A stretch of DNA of 64,000 bases from contig CAJTVU010000009.1 in the NCBI GenBank assembly GCA_910580235.1, positions 1 through 64,000 of the forward strand, in the 5' to 3' direction. Positions 1-8,705 of this stretch are shown piece after piece (position 1 is the first letter of the stretch; each line of letters begins with the position of its first letter). This DNA comes from an uncultured Dorea sp. GTDB lineage: Bacteria; Bacillota; Clostridia; Lachnospirales; Lachnospiraceae. The notes beneath the pieces are model-generated. The model did not search any database, had not been told where the DNA came from, and saw only the letters and a program-made list of their open reading frames with translations. A program made the position numbers and the translations under genes.

Positions 1-683
1 TAACCTTGGTATTTTTTAATATCATCCTTCGCTTCATCATATACTTCTTGCAATCTATTAAGTAATTCGATTATACATTTTTTCTTGTTTTCGTTTTTAT
101 AGATAACAAGACCTCTGTAAATCATAATTCCATTTTCTAATTTTTCACCAATATTTACTTCTGACCTATTACTGCCCTCAAACATATTCCATGAATGATC
201 GAATGTTATATTAACCCCTTCCGCAGATTGTGCATAATAATTCCACATACTAAGTGCATTAATATCTGTAGAAAAAGAGCATGTGTATGTCCTGTATATT
301 TTTGACTCGTATTGATGAGTAATGTTTGAAACACCAATATAAGATTGACGATATTCTTTTAATTCTTTCATTTCATCACTCTCAAGAATCAATCTTTGGA
401 AATCAGCATTGAATGAATTATTCATAATCAAGTTTTCTATCCAATGCAAAATCTCTACAAATTCTGTTGAATCATTCAAAAATCGAACATCACTAAACCT
501 TAAACACTCCTTATCTAAAATAACTTTAAGCGTATCTATCGTACAATAGTGACATATTCCCGTCGCTTTGTTCGCAAAACCATCTGGAGCGTACATTTCT
601 ATGGTCGTCTGTTCTTTATATGGAGTATTTAAAAAATGTGACATAGATATAGCCATACATTTTGCAATAATATTCTTTGCCAT
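1..683 (-). CDS. DUF2971 domain protein, C-terminus cut by window edge
   Basis: The frame opens at an ATG at 683 behind an AGGAGG-type ribosome site (689-697) and runs off the left edge after 227 codons. I translated it by hand. The stretch reading LRFSDVRFLNDSTEFVE and the later ALSMWNYYAQSAEGVNITFD match the pattern of DUF2971 proteins, which are accessory proteins of unknown biochemical role often found on mobile or defence islands. It starts only 27 bases downstream of the methyltransferase stop and is visibly more AT-rich than the genes to its right. That fits an integrated element reaching in from the left. The function is unknown and the family call is moderate. Confidence 0.75.
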   Translation of the reverse strand, partial: MAKNIIAKCMAISMSHFLNTPYKEQTTIEMYAPDGFANKATGICHYCTIDTLKVILDKECLRFSDVRFLNDSTEFVEILHWIENLIMNNSFNADFQRLILESDEMKELKEYRQSYIGVSNITHQYESKIYRTYTCSFSTDINALSMWNYYAQSAEGVNITFDHSWNMFEGSNRSEVNIGEKLENGIMIYRGLVIYKNENKKKCIIELLNRLQEVYDEAKDDIKKYQG

Positions 684-710
684 GTAATACCTCCTATCCA
701 ACTATCCTAA

Positions 711-2444
711 TTATATCATTCTATAATGCTCCAACGCTTCCCTTATAGCCACTTCTTTCTCCGGTGGACAAGTCGGCACTTTTGAGTCCTCCTTTTTCGA
801 TACGTTATAGTTTTTTCTCTCAATAATCCCACATTTCTCCTTTACCTGTGCGATATACAAGTTGCTGACTTTCAATCCACTTTGCTTCAGAACATAATCC
901 TTGATTTCCTCATAAGTTGCTTTGCTCTCTGCCGCCGTCAGATCAAGTTCATCCATCTCTAATTCCACATTGATATGCTTCAACTTATTTGATTTAAGTT
1001 TGGAAAGCAACACGATACTTTCCACATGCACCGTCCCGGGGAACAGATCTACGCACGCCATCCGCTCCACTTTATACCCTCTTCCCTGCAGCATTTCCAA
1101 ATCCCGCGCAAGGCTTGTCGGCTTGCAGGAAATATATACCATGCGCTCCACGCCAAAGCTTATTATCCGCTCAAGGGCTTTCGGGCTCACGCCATCTCTT
1201 GGCGGGTCAAGCACGATCAAGTCCGGTGTTTCCCCAAGGTCATCAATGACTTTCAGCACGTCTCCCGCCCAGAATCTACAATTGGAAAGCCCGTTTAGCC
1301 TGGCATTCTCCCTGGCTGCCTCCACTGCCTCTTCCACAATCTCTACGCCGACTACCTTCTTTGCCACAGGGGCAAGGATCTGAGCGATGGTCCCGGTCCC
1401 GCTGTACAGATCGAAGATTACTTTGTCTTTTGTATCTCCGATATACTCCCTCACCGTCTCGTAAAGAACTTCCGCCCCAAGAGAGTTTGTCTGGAAAAAT
1501 GAGAACGGCGTAATCTTGAACCTCAGCCCCAGAAGCTCCTCATAGAAATAAGGCTGTCCGTACAAAATATCCGTCCCCTCATCCTTCACCACATCTGCTA
1601 CGCTATTGTTAATCGTATGGAGGATTCCTGAAATCTCTCCATCAAGCTGGAGATTAAGAAGACTTTTTGTCCATTTTTGCAGGATTCCCTGCACTTTTTG
1701 TCCATTTTTGACGGAACAGACCTGCTGTACCTCTGTTTCTGAATCTATTTTTCTCTCTGACAGCCTCTGCACAGTGGAGATGTCCTGGCTTGTAGTCACC
1801 AGATCTATCAGGATCTCCCCTGTCTTAACCGCTTTTCTCACAAGCAGATGACGGAAATACCCTGTATGGCGCATACGATGATAATAGGAAAGCCCTGTCT
1901 CCTGCGCCCATTTTAAAGTGCAGGAAAGGATTTTCCGATAATCTTCGTCCACAATCTGACAGCCCGTTACATTTACAATATCATGAAAGCTGCCTCTCTT
2001 ATGCATGCCGAGGGCAAGGGGGCCGTCTTTATATTCGTCCCCGAACGAGAATTCCATCTTGTTGCGATATGCGCTCTCCATCGGGCTTGGCTTTATCCCG
2101 TCCCACATATGCTCGCCGTCTACTGCCCCGTCCATCATATCTTTTATTTGAGCCTCTTTCATTTTTATCTGCTCGCCGTAGGGAAGATTCTGATAAGAGC
2201 AGCCTCCGCACTGGCCAAAATGTGGGCACGGCGGTTCTGTTTCAAAGGGCGACGGTTCTATGACATCCAGAACCCGCCCCTCCGCTTTCCCGCTTCGCAC
2301 TTTATTTATCGAAAACCGTACTTTCTGGCCAGGAAGGCCATTCTTCACGATTACAGTCTTCCCCTCTTCCTCCAGGAAGACCTTTCCTTTTCCCGGAAAC
2401 TCCACCGAAGATATGATCCCTTCATATATCTGCCCTTTTTTCAT
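711..2444 (-). CDS. rlmD: 23S rRNA (uracil-5)-methyltransferase, RlmD/RumA family, with C-terminal extension
   Basis: A SAM-dependent enzyme that methylates a uridine C5 in 23S rRNA. From the chosen start there is a TRAM-like RNA-binding domain (about 1-60), an iron-sulfur cysteine cluster CPHFGQCGGC (from residue 73), the SAM loop FDLYSGTGTIA, and the catalytic cysteine region YISCKPTSLARDL. The family normally ends soon after the HVESIVLL motif. Here about 97 extra residues follow (DELDLTAAESKATYEEIKDY onward). I start at 2444 because GGAGAG lies just before that ATG, whereas the longer start at 2498 falls inside a terminator hairpin. The family is known; the exact target (U1939 or another site) is inferred. 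Confidence 0.9.
   Translation of the reverse strand: MKKGQIYEGIISSVEFPGKGKVFLEEEGKTVIVKNGLPGQKVRFSINKVRSGKAEGRVLDVIEPSPFETEPPCPHFGQCGGCSYQNLPYGEQIKMKEAQIKDMMDGAVDGEHMWDGIKPSPMESAYRNKMEFSFGDEYKDGPLALGMHKRGSFHDIVNVTGCQIVDEDYRKILSCTLKWAQETGLSYYHRMRHTGYFRHLLVRKAVKTGEILIDLVTTSQDISTVQRLSERKIDSETEVQQVCSVKNGQKVQGILQKWTKSLLNLQLDGEISGILHTINNSVADVVKDEGTDILYGQPYFYEELLGLRFKITPFSFFQTNSLGAEVLYETVREYIGDTKDKVIFDLYSGTGTIAQILAPVAKKVVGVEIVEEAVEAARENARLNGLSNCRFWAGDVLKVIDDLGETPDLIVLDPPRDGVSPKALERIISFGVERMVYISCKPTSLARDLEMLQGRGYKVERMACVDLFPGTVHVESIVLLSKLKSNKLKHINVELEMDELDLTAAESKATYEEIKDYVLKQSGLKVSNLYIAQVKEKCGIIERKNYNVSKKEDSKVPTCPPEKEVAIREALEHYRMI
1005..1028 (-). other. Conserved HVESIVLL codons of rumA, candidate integration site
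   Basis: These bases encode the strongly conserved HVESIVLL of the methyltransferase. The 3' end of rumA-type genes is a known target for serine-recombinase conjugative elements in Firmicutes, which often replace the gene's tail. Everything left of here (extension plus DUF2971) looks foreign in composition. The site call is inference; no recombinase gene is inside the window. Confidence 0.4.
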
Positions 2445-2486
2445 ACTCTCTCCATGCCTTTCTCTTAAAATTGTAACGGACAAACA

Positions 2487-2511
2487 AAAAGCAGGCAAAA
2501 CGCCTGCTTTT
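2487..2511 (-). terminator. Rho-independent terminator after small membrane protein gene
   Basis: A 10-bp perfect stem (AAAAGCAGGC / GCCTGCTTTT) with a five-base loop. It is followed on the minus strand by a T-rich run, lies 26 bases past the stop of the 80-residue gene, and sits just before the rlmD ribosome site. Confidence 0.8.
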
Positions 2512-2536
2512 CTGTCTTAAATTCCCGCAGTTTCCT

Positions 2537-2779
2537 CTATACTTGATCTTCCTCATTGAAGAAATCAGCATCAAAATCATCTTCGAAATCCTCTTCGAAG
2601 TCTTCCAGATAATCTGGTGTGAAGAAACAATATACAGCGTACGCGATCGCTGCGATTGCCGCAACAGCGCCCACGATTGCAAGCCCCCAGAGGATCGTCT
2701 TGCTCGTCTTGTCCTCTTCCTTCTTATTTACGATTTCATTCAGTTTTGTTGCTGCGATAAGGTCGTCTAATCTACTCAT
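2537..2779 (-). CDS. Small single-pass membrane protein with acidic tail
   Basis: An 80-residue protein starting MSRLDDLIAATKLNEIV behind a good GGAGCGGGAGC ribosome site. A short polar N-terminus is followed by one hydrophobic helix (about residues 30-52, WGLAIVGAVAAIAAIAYAVY). The tail is extremely acidic (LEDFEEDFEDDFDADFFNEEDQV). Proteins of this layout are common in Lachnospiraceae, but I know of no demonstrated function. The longer open frame upstream to 2938 is a structured leader and not credible protein. Confidence 0.7.
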   Translation of the reverse strand: MSRLDDLIAATKLNEIVNKKEEDKTSKTILWGLAIVGAVAAIAAIAYAVYCFFTPDYLEDFEEDFEDDFDADFFNEEDQV

Positions 2780-2950
2780 GCTCCCGCTCCTTTCTAAATT
2801 TGTATGTCTCGAACGCTTTCCAGCTGCTTCTGAGCGCAACCTCGTGAGCTTCGCTCTCTCGGTGTTCGTTGCACTCTCATAGGCCCTCAAAAAGGCCCTT
2901 GTCTGCACGCAGACAGACCCTTTCTTTCGGTCCTGCACTCGTCGCTATGC
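2780..2950 (-). promoter_or_regulatory. Structured leader of the small membrane protein gene
   Basis: About 170 bases without a believable gene but with several hairpins: GTCTGC-AC-GCAGAC, AGGCC...GGCC and GGACC...GGGTC. It also contains AACCTCGTGAGCTTCGCTC, related to the repeat units near 43.35 kb. It probably acts as a 5' leader RNA or is a repeat remnant. Confidence 0.35.
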
Positions 2951-3041
2951 GTTCATTATACCATTATGGAATGAAGATTACTACTTATTTATTCCAAATT
3001 ATTGAATTTTTATGTGTTGTTTTTTCTTGGGGATGTCTGTG

Positions 3042-5303
3042 TTATTCTATTTTCTGCAGCTTTGCGAATGCGGCGAACATCTTTTTTGTCCCTACGCTGT
3101 CGAAGTCTACGGTTACTTCGTAATCTCTTCCTCCCGACACGATGGCGGTCACTGTCCCGCTTCCAAATTTTACATGCCGCACACGGTCTCCTTCCCCATA
3201 GCCCGGGCCGTCTCCCTGTGGGCTTCCAAATTGCTGCAGCGGCTTTGTAGGCGCGAATGCCTTCGCCTTAAATGTCTGCTTTGCCTGCCAGTGAGTGCTG
3301 ATCTTTAATGGCTCCTTCTCTTTTTCGAACACTGCGCCTGTAGACAGGAGCTCTATAGGGATCTCTTTTAAGAACCGGGACATCTTATTATATTGGGTCT
3401 CCCCCCTGATCATGCGCCTTTTAGCACATGTGAGGGTCAGCTCTTCTTCCGCCCGCGTGATCCCCACATAGCAGAGCCGCCTTTCTTCCTCCACTTCTTC
3501 CGGGTCGTCCGACGTTATAGTCATATAGCTGGGGAAGATGCCGTCCTCGAGCCCTGCCAGATATACCCGGGGGAACTCCAGCCCCTTGGCGCTGTGGAGC
3601 GTCATAAGCACTACATATTCCTTATTCTCATCCAGGCTGTCAATATCCGCCACAAGCGCTACTTCTTCCAGGAATCCGCTTAATGTCGCCGGCTCGTCCT
3701 GCTCCTCGCACGCCTCTTCATAGGCTGCGATCTTGCTCATCAGCTCTTCAATATTCTCAACCCGGGATTCGATCTCCTCTTTGCTTTCTGCGTCCAGGCT
3801 CTCAATATAGCCTGTCTCCTCAATGATCTCCCGCATCAGATCGGAAATGCTCATGTCCCCGGCGTCTGCTTTGAAATGCTCGATCAACGCTACAAAGGAC
3901 TCCAGTTTCGACGCTCCCCGCCCTATATCCGGTATTATATCCGCTGCCCGCAGCGCTTCATAAAATCCTATATCATGTCTGGCAGCGTACTCCTGGACCC
4001 GATTAATGCTCGTAAGCCCAATGCCCCGTTTAGGCACGTTCACAATTCTTCTTACGGCCAGATCATCGCGGCCGTTGTCTACCGTCTTCAAATAAGAAAG
4101 CAGATCTTTGATCTCACGTCTGGCATAGAAATTAATGCCCCCCACGATCTTATACGGGATATTGGCCGTCACGAATTTCTCTTCAAACATACGGGACTGG
4201 GCGTTCGTGCGGTAAAGGATAGCGTTGTCGTTGTATGTACATCTGCCGTTGTCTACGCTCTCCCGTATGTCTCCTACAATGTACTCAGCCTCGTCATACG
4301 CGGTATCGAACTCACGGAAATTCAGCCTGTCCCCGCTGCCTTTCTCTGTCCAGAGCGCCTTCTCTTTCCTTCCCTTATTATGGCTTATGACCGCGTTGGC
4401 TGCATTTAAGATATTTCCTGTGGAGCGGTAATTCTGCTCCAGCTTAATGACTGCCGCGTCTGGGAAGAACTCTTCAAAATTCAGGATATTTTTGATGTTC
4501 GCGCCGCGGAATTTATAGATAGACTGGTCGTCGTCGCCCACAACGCACAGATTCCGGTATTTGGAGGCCAGAAGCCTCACAAGTTCGAACTGTACCGTGT
4601 TCGTGTCCTGATACTCATCCACCATAATATACCGAAAACGGTTCTGGTAATAGTCCAGCACGTCCGCCTGCGTCTGGAACAATTGCACCGTCTTTACGAG
4701 CAGATCGTCAAAATCCAGTGCATTATTGGCCCGAAGCTGCTTCTCATACTCTTCATATACTTCTGCGACTTTCTGACGTCCATAATCCCCGCCCGCCTCA
4801 AGGCGAGCCTCTTCAGGAGTAACCAGCTCATTCTTCGCACGGGAGACGGCCCCCAGAAGCATGCGCTCTTTATAGATCTTCGTATCGACCTGAAGCAGCT
4901 TACACACATCCTTCATCAGCGTCTTCTGATCGTCGCTGTCATAAATAGTAAAATTCGTATCATAACCGAGAAGGCCGATATGCCTTCTTAAGATCCGCAC
5001 GCACATAGAATGGAACGTGCTCACCCAGATGCTCTCAGAGCCGAATCCTACAAGATTGTCGATCCGCTCCCGCATCTCTCCCGCCGCTTTATTCGTAAAG
5101 GTAATAGCGAGGATATTCCACGGGTTCACTCCCTTTTCCTCAATCAAATATGCTGCCCTGTGGGTCAGTACTCTCGTCTTCCCGCTCCCCGCCCCTGCCA
5201 GTATAAGAAGAGGCCCTTCTGTATGGAAGACCGCTTCTTGCTGTTTATCGTTCAGTGTATTATAAATACTCAAGTTTTCTGTTTCCTCTCTTTTTAATTT
5301 CAT
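3042..5303 (-). CDS. pcrA: ATP-dependent DNA helicase PcrA/UvrD
   Basis: A superfamily-1 3'-5' helicase for nucleotide excision repair and removal of RecA filaments, acting in the cytoplasm. The 753 residues match family length. The Walker A motif LAGAGSGKT is near residue 35, the DEYQDTN motif and GDDDQSIYKFRGA lie in the N-terminal RecA-like domain, and VVLMTLHSAKGLEFPRVYL plus CYVGITRAEEEL lie in the C-terminal half. The C-terminal part ends in the low-complexity and Tudor-like tail typical of PcrA (VRHVKFGSGTVTAIV). Upstream of the ATG the ribosome site is weak. Confidence 0.95.
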   Translation of the reverse strand: MKLKREETENLSIYNTLNDKQQEAVFHTEGPLLILAGAGSGKTRVLTHRAAYLIEEKGVNPWNILAITFTNKAAGEMRERIDNLVGFGSESIWVSTFHSMCVRILRRHIGLLGYDTNFTIYDSDDQKTLMKDVCKLLQVDTKIYKERMLLGAVSRAKNELVTPEEARLEAGGDYGRQKVAEVYEEYEKQLRANNALDFDDLLVKTVQLFQTQADVLDYYQNRFRYIMVDEYQDTNTVQFELVRLLASKYRNLCVVGDDDQSIYKFRGANIKNILNFEEFFPDAAVIKLEQNYRSTGNILNAANAVISHNKGRKEKALWTEKGSGDRLNFREFDTAYDEAEYIVGDIRESVDNGRCTYNDNAILYRTNAQSRMFEEKFVTANIPYKIVGGINFYARREIKDLLSYLKTVDNGRDDLAVRRIVNVPKRGIGLTSINRVQEYAARHDIGFYEALRAADIIPDIGRGASKLESFVALIEHFKADAGDMSISDLMREIIEETGYIESLDAESKEEIESRVENIEELMSKIAAYEEACEEQDEPATLSGFLEEVALVADIDSLDENKEYVVLMTLHSAKGLEFPRVYLAGLEDGIFPSYMTITSDDPEEVEEERRLCYVGITRAEEELTLTCAKRRMIRGETQYNKMSRFLKEIPIELLSTGAVFEKEKEPLKISTHWQAKQTFKAKAFAPTKPLQQFGSPQGDGPGYGEGDRVRHVKFGSGTVTAIVSGGRDYEVTVDFDSVGTKKMFAAFAKLQKIE

Positions 5304-5420
5304 TATAACTTACGTTTTCGCGTACTTCAATATTTTCATAAACCTTATCCTTAATTCATTGAAAATCCCTTGCTATCTGGTTTTCATTACTATATAATGG
5401 CTGTATTGAGGTGATAGGCT

Positions 5421-6038
5421 ATGAATATGAACACAGAGAATATATTAAAAGACATCCTTGCACGGATCGCACAGATCGACTATGTAAAGCCGGGCGATAT
5501 CCCTGATATCGATCTCTATATGGATCAGGTGACGACATTTATGGACGGGCAGCTCGCTTCCTCCAAACGGCATGAAGAAGATAAGATCCTGACAAAGACT
5601 ATGATCAACAACTACGCCAAGAACAATCTGCTGCCTCCTCCTGTCAAGAAGAAATACTCCAAAGAGCATGTGCTTGTCATGATATTCATATATTATTTTA
5701 AAAATATCCTTTCAATCAAGGATATCGAGACTCTGCTCGCTCCTCTCACGGAAAAATATTTCGACAATGGCAAGGACTTTAACATCACTTCCATTTATGA
5801 AGAAGTATGCGCCCTCGGGCTGTCTCATGTCGGCGCTCTGCAGGAAGATGTAACAAAAATATATATGCAGGCAATGGAAAGCTTCGATACGACAGAAGGG
5901 GAAGAACGGGATTATCTGCAATTCTTCTCTTTTATCTGCTCCTTAAGCTTTGACGTATATGTAAAGAAGCTCCTGATCGAGCAGCTGATCGACAAGCTTC
6001 CCGAGCCTGAGCATGGTAAAAAGAAAAAAGAGAAATAG
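5421..6038 (+). CDS. DUF1836 domain-containing protein
   Basis: A 205-residue protein starting behind GAGGTGAT. The pattern TKTMINNYAKNNLLPPPVKKKYSKEHVLVMIFIYYFKNIL is the DUF1836 signature and resembles a MerR-like helix-turn-helix, so a regulatory role is plausible though unproven. It ends in a lysine-rich tail. It is divergent from pcrA and convergent with the AraC gene, with a shared terminator after it. Confidence 0.85.
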   Translation: MNMNTENILKDILARIAQIDYVKPGDIPDIDLYMDQVTTFMDGQLASSKRHEEDKILTKTMINNYAKNNLLPPPVKKKYSKEHVLVMIFIYYFKNILSIKDIETLLAPLTEKYFDNGKDFNITSIYEEVCALGLSHVGALQEDVTKIYMQAMESFDTTEGEERDYLQFFSFICSLSFDVYVKKLLIEQLIDKLPEPEHGKKKKEK

Positions 6039-6041
6039 CGT

Positions 6042-6075
6042 AAAGGGCCGGCGTCATTAATCGTCGGCTCTCTTT
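6042..6075. terminator. Bidirectional terminator between convergent genes
   Basis: GGGCCGGCG pairs with CGTCGGCTC, with G-U pairs, around TCATTAAT. It is flanked by a purine-rich A tract on one side and a T/C run on the other, between the DUF1836 stop (6038) and the AraC-family stop (6088). Confidence 0.55.
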
Positions 6076-6087
6076 CCCTGCGCCAAG

Positions 6088-7152
6088 CTACATCTGTCGA
6101 TCCGCCCGTCCATCCGTTTCCCGGCAAAGCTTATCCTTCCGGTAAGCCTGCGGCGGCATCCCGAATCTCTCCTTAAAAATACGGTAAAAATAAGTTCGGT
6201 TGGAATACCCGAATTCCTGCATAATGGCGCCGACGCTCTTCTTGCTGTTCTCGAGCAGATCTGCCGCCTCCTCCAGACAGATGTTACGTCCGAATTCTGT
6301 CAGAGTAAGGCCCAGGCGGCGCTTGACGACCCTGTTCAGATAATCCCTCGTATAGTGCATCATCTTCTCCAGCTCCTCATAGTCTACCCGTCCATGATTC
6401 TGTTTAAGGAATATACTAATCTGATTAAAGATAAAATCTTCATTCGAATTCCTTAAATCGACCTGGCTGATACGGTAGGCTTCTTTCGAAGCCAGAAGGG
6501 AGATAAGGCGGGCAAAGCAAGCAGACACCATAGGAAAATATCCGGCAGCCTGGCTCCTGGTCTCCTCTATCATGCGGGCAAAGAGCGCCTCCGCCTCCTC
6601 CCGCAGCGCCGCGGCAGAGCCAATGGGGATAAAATCCAGCATTTCTTTCTTGAATCTCGATCTGTCCTGCAAAAGACGCTGCAGCTGCTGATAGACGCTG
6701 TTCATATTCGGCTGCCAGCTGGAGCCGCTTGAGAAATAAATATCCCCTTCCATAACTGTATGCAGGAAGGAATCAGACAATAAAATGAATACGGCTTCAA
6801 AATCCGAAGAAAGGGATTCTACATGACGGATATTCTTGTTGAGGATGCAGCATTCACCTTCCGTATAAGTACGGCAATAATCCTCGATAAACTGGGTAAG
6901 CTCTCCACGGATTACATAGATCAGCTCCAGGGAGCTGTGCCGATGGAGGGGCCTTATATCTGGCCGGTACACTTCGGTCAGGATCCCGGTACGCTCAGTA
7001 AAGAAGCCCGGGGCGATCATAGCGTGGCGGATCGTCTGGCTTTCCGCATGAAATTCCTGTACCGTGAACAGATAAGCTCCGTTCAGGTTAAAATATTCTC
7101 CGTATTTGTTCCCTGGCTGCTGAATGACCAGGGGCTCTCTGGAAGCGCTCAT
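6088..7152 (-). CDS. AraC-family transcriptional regulator with cupin sensor domain
   Basis: A 354-residue regulator. The N-terminal cupin-like sensor carries PLHRHSSLELIYVIRGEL (around residue 70-90). The C-terminal double helix-turn-helix runs from about residue 250 to 345 and contains VKRRLGLTLTEFGRNICLEEA and GYSNRTYFYRIFKERFGMPP. It starts behind AAGGA and is divergent from the GPH transporter gene. Paired inverted sites in the shared promoter (7200-7318) make it the likely regulator of that transporter-esterase unit. The inducer is not deducible. Confidence 0.9.
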   Translation of the reverse strand: MSASREPLVIQQPGNKYGEYFNLNGAYLFTVQEFHAESQTIRHAMIAPGFFTERTGILTEVYRPDIRPLHRHSSLELIYVIRGELTQFIEDYCRTYTEGECCILNKNIRHVESLSSDFEAVFILLSDSFLHTVMEGDIYFSSGSSWQPNMNSVYQQLQRLLQDRSRFKKEMLDFIPIGSAAALREEAEALFARMIEETRSQAAGYFPMVSACFARLISLLASKEAYRISQVDLRNSNEDFIFNQISIFLKQNHGRVDYEELEKMMHYTRDYLNRVVKRRLGLTLTEFGRNICLEEAADLLENSKKSVGAIMQEFGYSNRTYFYRIFKERFGMPPQAYRKDKLCRETDGRADRQM

Positions 7153-7199
7153 AAATCAATCCTTCTTGCAGACATGCACAAGATTGTCAGATTAATCCC

Positions 7200-7318
7200 G
7201 TTTAGGATATAAAAATAAAGACAATGCCGATGCGCGTTATTGCTCTTTCTTTAGGGGATTTCTATAATCCTATTATAAAATGAAACGTGGAATCCTGCAA
7301 TCATTTTATGTCCTAAAC
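7200..7318. promoter_or_regulatory. Inverted operator pair in divergent promoter
   Basis: GTTTAGGATATAAAA at 7200-7214 recurs inverted (as TTTTATGTCCTAAAC) at 7304-7318, 14 of 15 bases matching. A sigma-A promoter for the transporter, TTGCTC at 7240 and TATAAT at 7263 with 17-base spacing, lies between the arms. The arrangement fits AraC-type looping or two-site control. Confidence 0.55.
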
Positions 7319-7338
7319 AGGAAAGGAGAAGGAAAAAT

Positions 7339-8673
7339 ATGGAAGAGAAAAGGTACTTGAAGCTCTGGCAGAAAATAGCTTACGGCGCCGGAGATTTTGG
7401 CTCCAACTTTATGTTCACGTTCGTTTCCTCGTTCGTGGTCATTTATCTGACAGATACGGTGGGGCTGGACGCAGCGGTCATTGGTATGCTGATGTTCGCA
7501 AGCAAATGTCTGGATGGTGTGACAGACGTGTTCTTCGGAAGGCTGATGGATCGTACGAAGAGCAAGATGGGAAAAGCCCGGCCATGGATGTTCTGGTCAG
7601 TATTCCCCCTTGCAGTGTGCGAGATCTTGCTGTTCTCCACGCCGGGCATGGATCAGAAGATACAGTATGTTTACTTCTTTGTAGTATACACGCTGCTGAA
7701 CTCCATCTTTTACACTGCAAACAATATTTCTTATGCGACTCTTACGGCATTGATGACAAAGAATCCCAATGAGAGAGTGCAGGCTGGGACTTTCCGGTTT
7801 ATCTTCGTTATGTTAGCAGGCATTATCATCCCTTCGGTAACTATGAAGCTGGTCGGCGCCTTTGGCGGCGGCGCGGCAGGATGGAGGGGCGTGGCTATCT
7901 TGTATACTCTCATTATGGTAGCCTTTAATATGCTGGTCGTATTCTCTATAAAAGAGGTCACGACAGACGAAGAGAAAGCAGAAGACACTGCAGGGATCAC
8001 ATTTCTCCAGAGTATCCGCCTGCTGATCGGGAACCGTTACTACCTGCTGATCTTAGCATTTTATCTGCTTCAGTATGGGCTGCAAGGGATTACCAACGGT
8101 GTCGGCATCTACTATTGTACTTACATATTAGAAAACCCGGACGCGCTGGGACTGTTCTCTTTCGCAGGCATGATACCTATGATCGTAGGGCTTGCCTTTA
8201 CCCCGTCCCTCGTAAAACGATTCGGGATCTATCAGGTAAACCGTATCGGTATGCTTTTCAGCTCTGTGTTCGGGCTCGTATTTATTGTCGTAGGCTATAT
8301 GGGGAACTTCCCGCTTATGCTGGTCGTGATGGCGCTGAGAGGGCTGGGCATGAGCCCCATGCTTGGGACTTTAAATGCGGTAATCGCAGACGCCTCCACG
8401 TATACCTACAAAAAAGACAAGGTACATCTGGATGGCTCCATGTTCAGCTGCTCCTCCATGGGCATCAAACTGGGCGGCGGCCTTGGAACAGCTATATTCG
8501 GCCTGCTGCTGAGCCTGGGCGGCTATAAGAACGGCGCGGCGGTACAGAGCGCGTCTGCCCTTGGCATGATCCAGTTTATGTATATCGTGATCCCTGCTAT
8601 TATCTGCATCCTGATGCTTATAGTCATGTGGGGGCTGAATGTGGAGAAGGGGATCGAGAAGCTGGAGCAATAG
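7339..8673 (+). CDS. GPH-family (MFS) glycoside/pentoside/hexuronide:cation symporter
   Basis: A 444-residue inner-membrane transporter with about 12 hydrophobic segments. N-terminal hallmarks of the GPH family include KLWQKIAYGAGDFGSN and GRLMDRTKSKMGKARPWM (the conserved D-R-T-x-S-x-x-G-x-x-R-P-W loop). A strong AGGAAAGGAG ribosome site precedes the ATG. It is co-transcribed with the following esterase, 32 bases on. The substrate is probably a glycoside, possibly acetylated given the esterase; that part is inference. Confidence 0.9.
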   Translation: MEEKRYLKLWQKIAYGAGDFGSNFMFTFVSSFVVIYLTDTVGLDAAVIGMLMFASKCLDGVTDVFFGRLMDRTKSKMGKARPWMFWSVFPLAVCEILLFSTPGMDQKIQYVYFFVVYTLLNSIFYTANNISYATLTALMTKNPNERVQAGTFRFIFVMLAGIIIPSVTMKLVGAFGGGAAGWRGVAILYTLIMVAFNMLVVFSIKEVTTDEEKAEDTAGITFLQSIRLLIGNRYYLLILAFYLLQYGLQGITNGVGIYYCTYILENPDALGLFSFAGMIPMIVGLAFTPSLVKRFGIYQVNRIGMLFSSVFGLVFIVVGYMGNFPLMLVVMALRGLGMSPMLGTLNAVIADASTYTYKKDKVHLDGSMFSCSSMGIKLGGGLGTAIFGLLLSLGGYKNGAAVQSASALGMIQFMYIVIPAIICILMLIVMWGLNVEKGIEKLEQ

Positions 8674-8705
8674 CAAGTGCAAGACAGGCGAAAGGGGAAG
8701 ATAGA

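Noticed and set aside
2445..2498. Longer rlmD start
   Set aside because: The extra codons lie in a terminator hairpin and a better ribosome site precedes the ATG at 2444.
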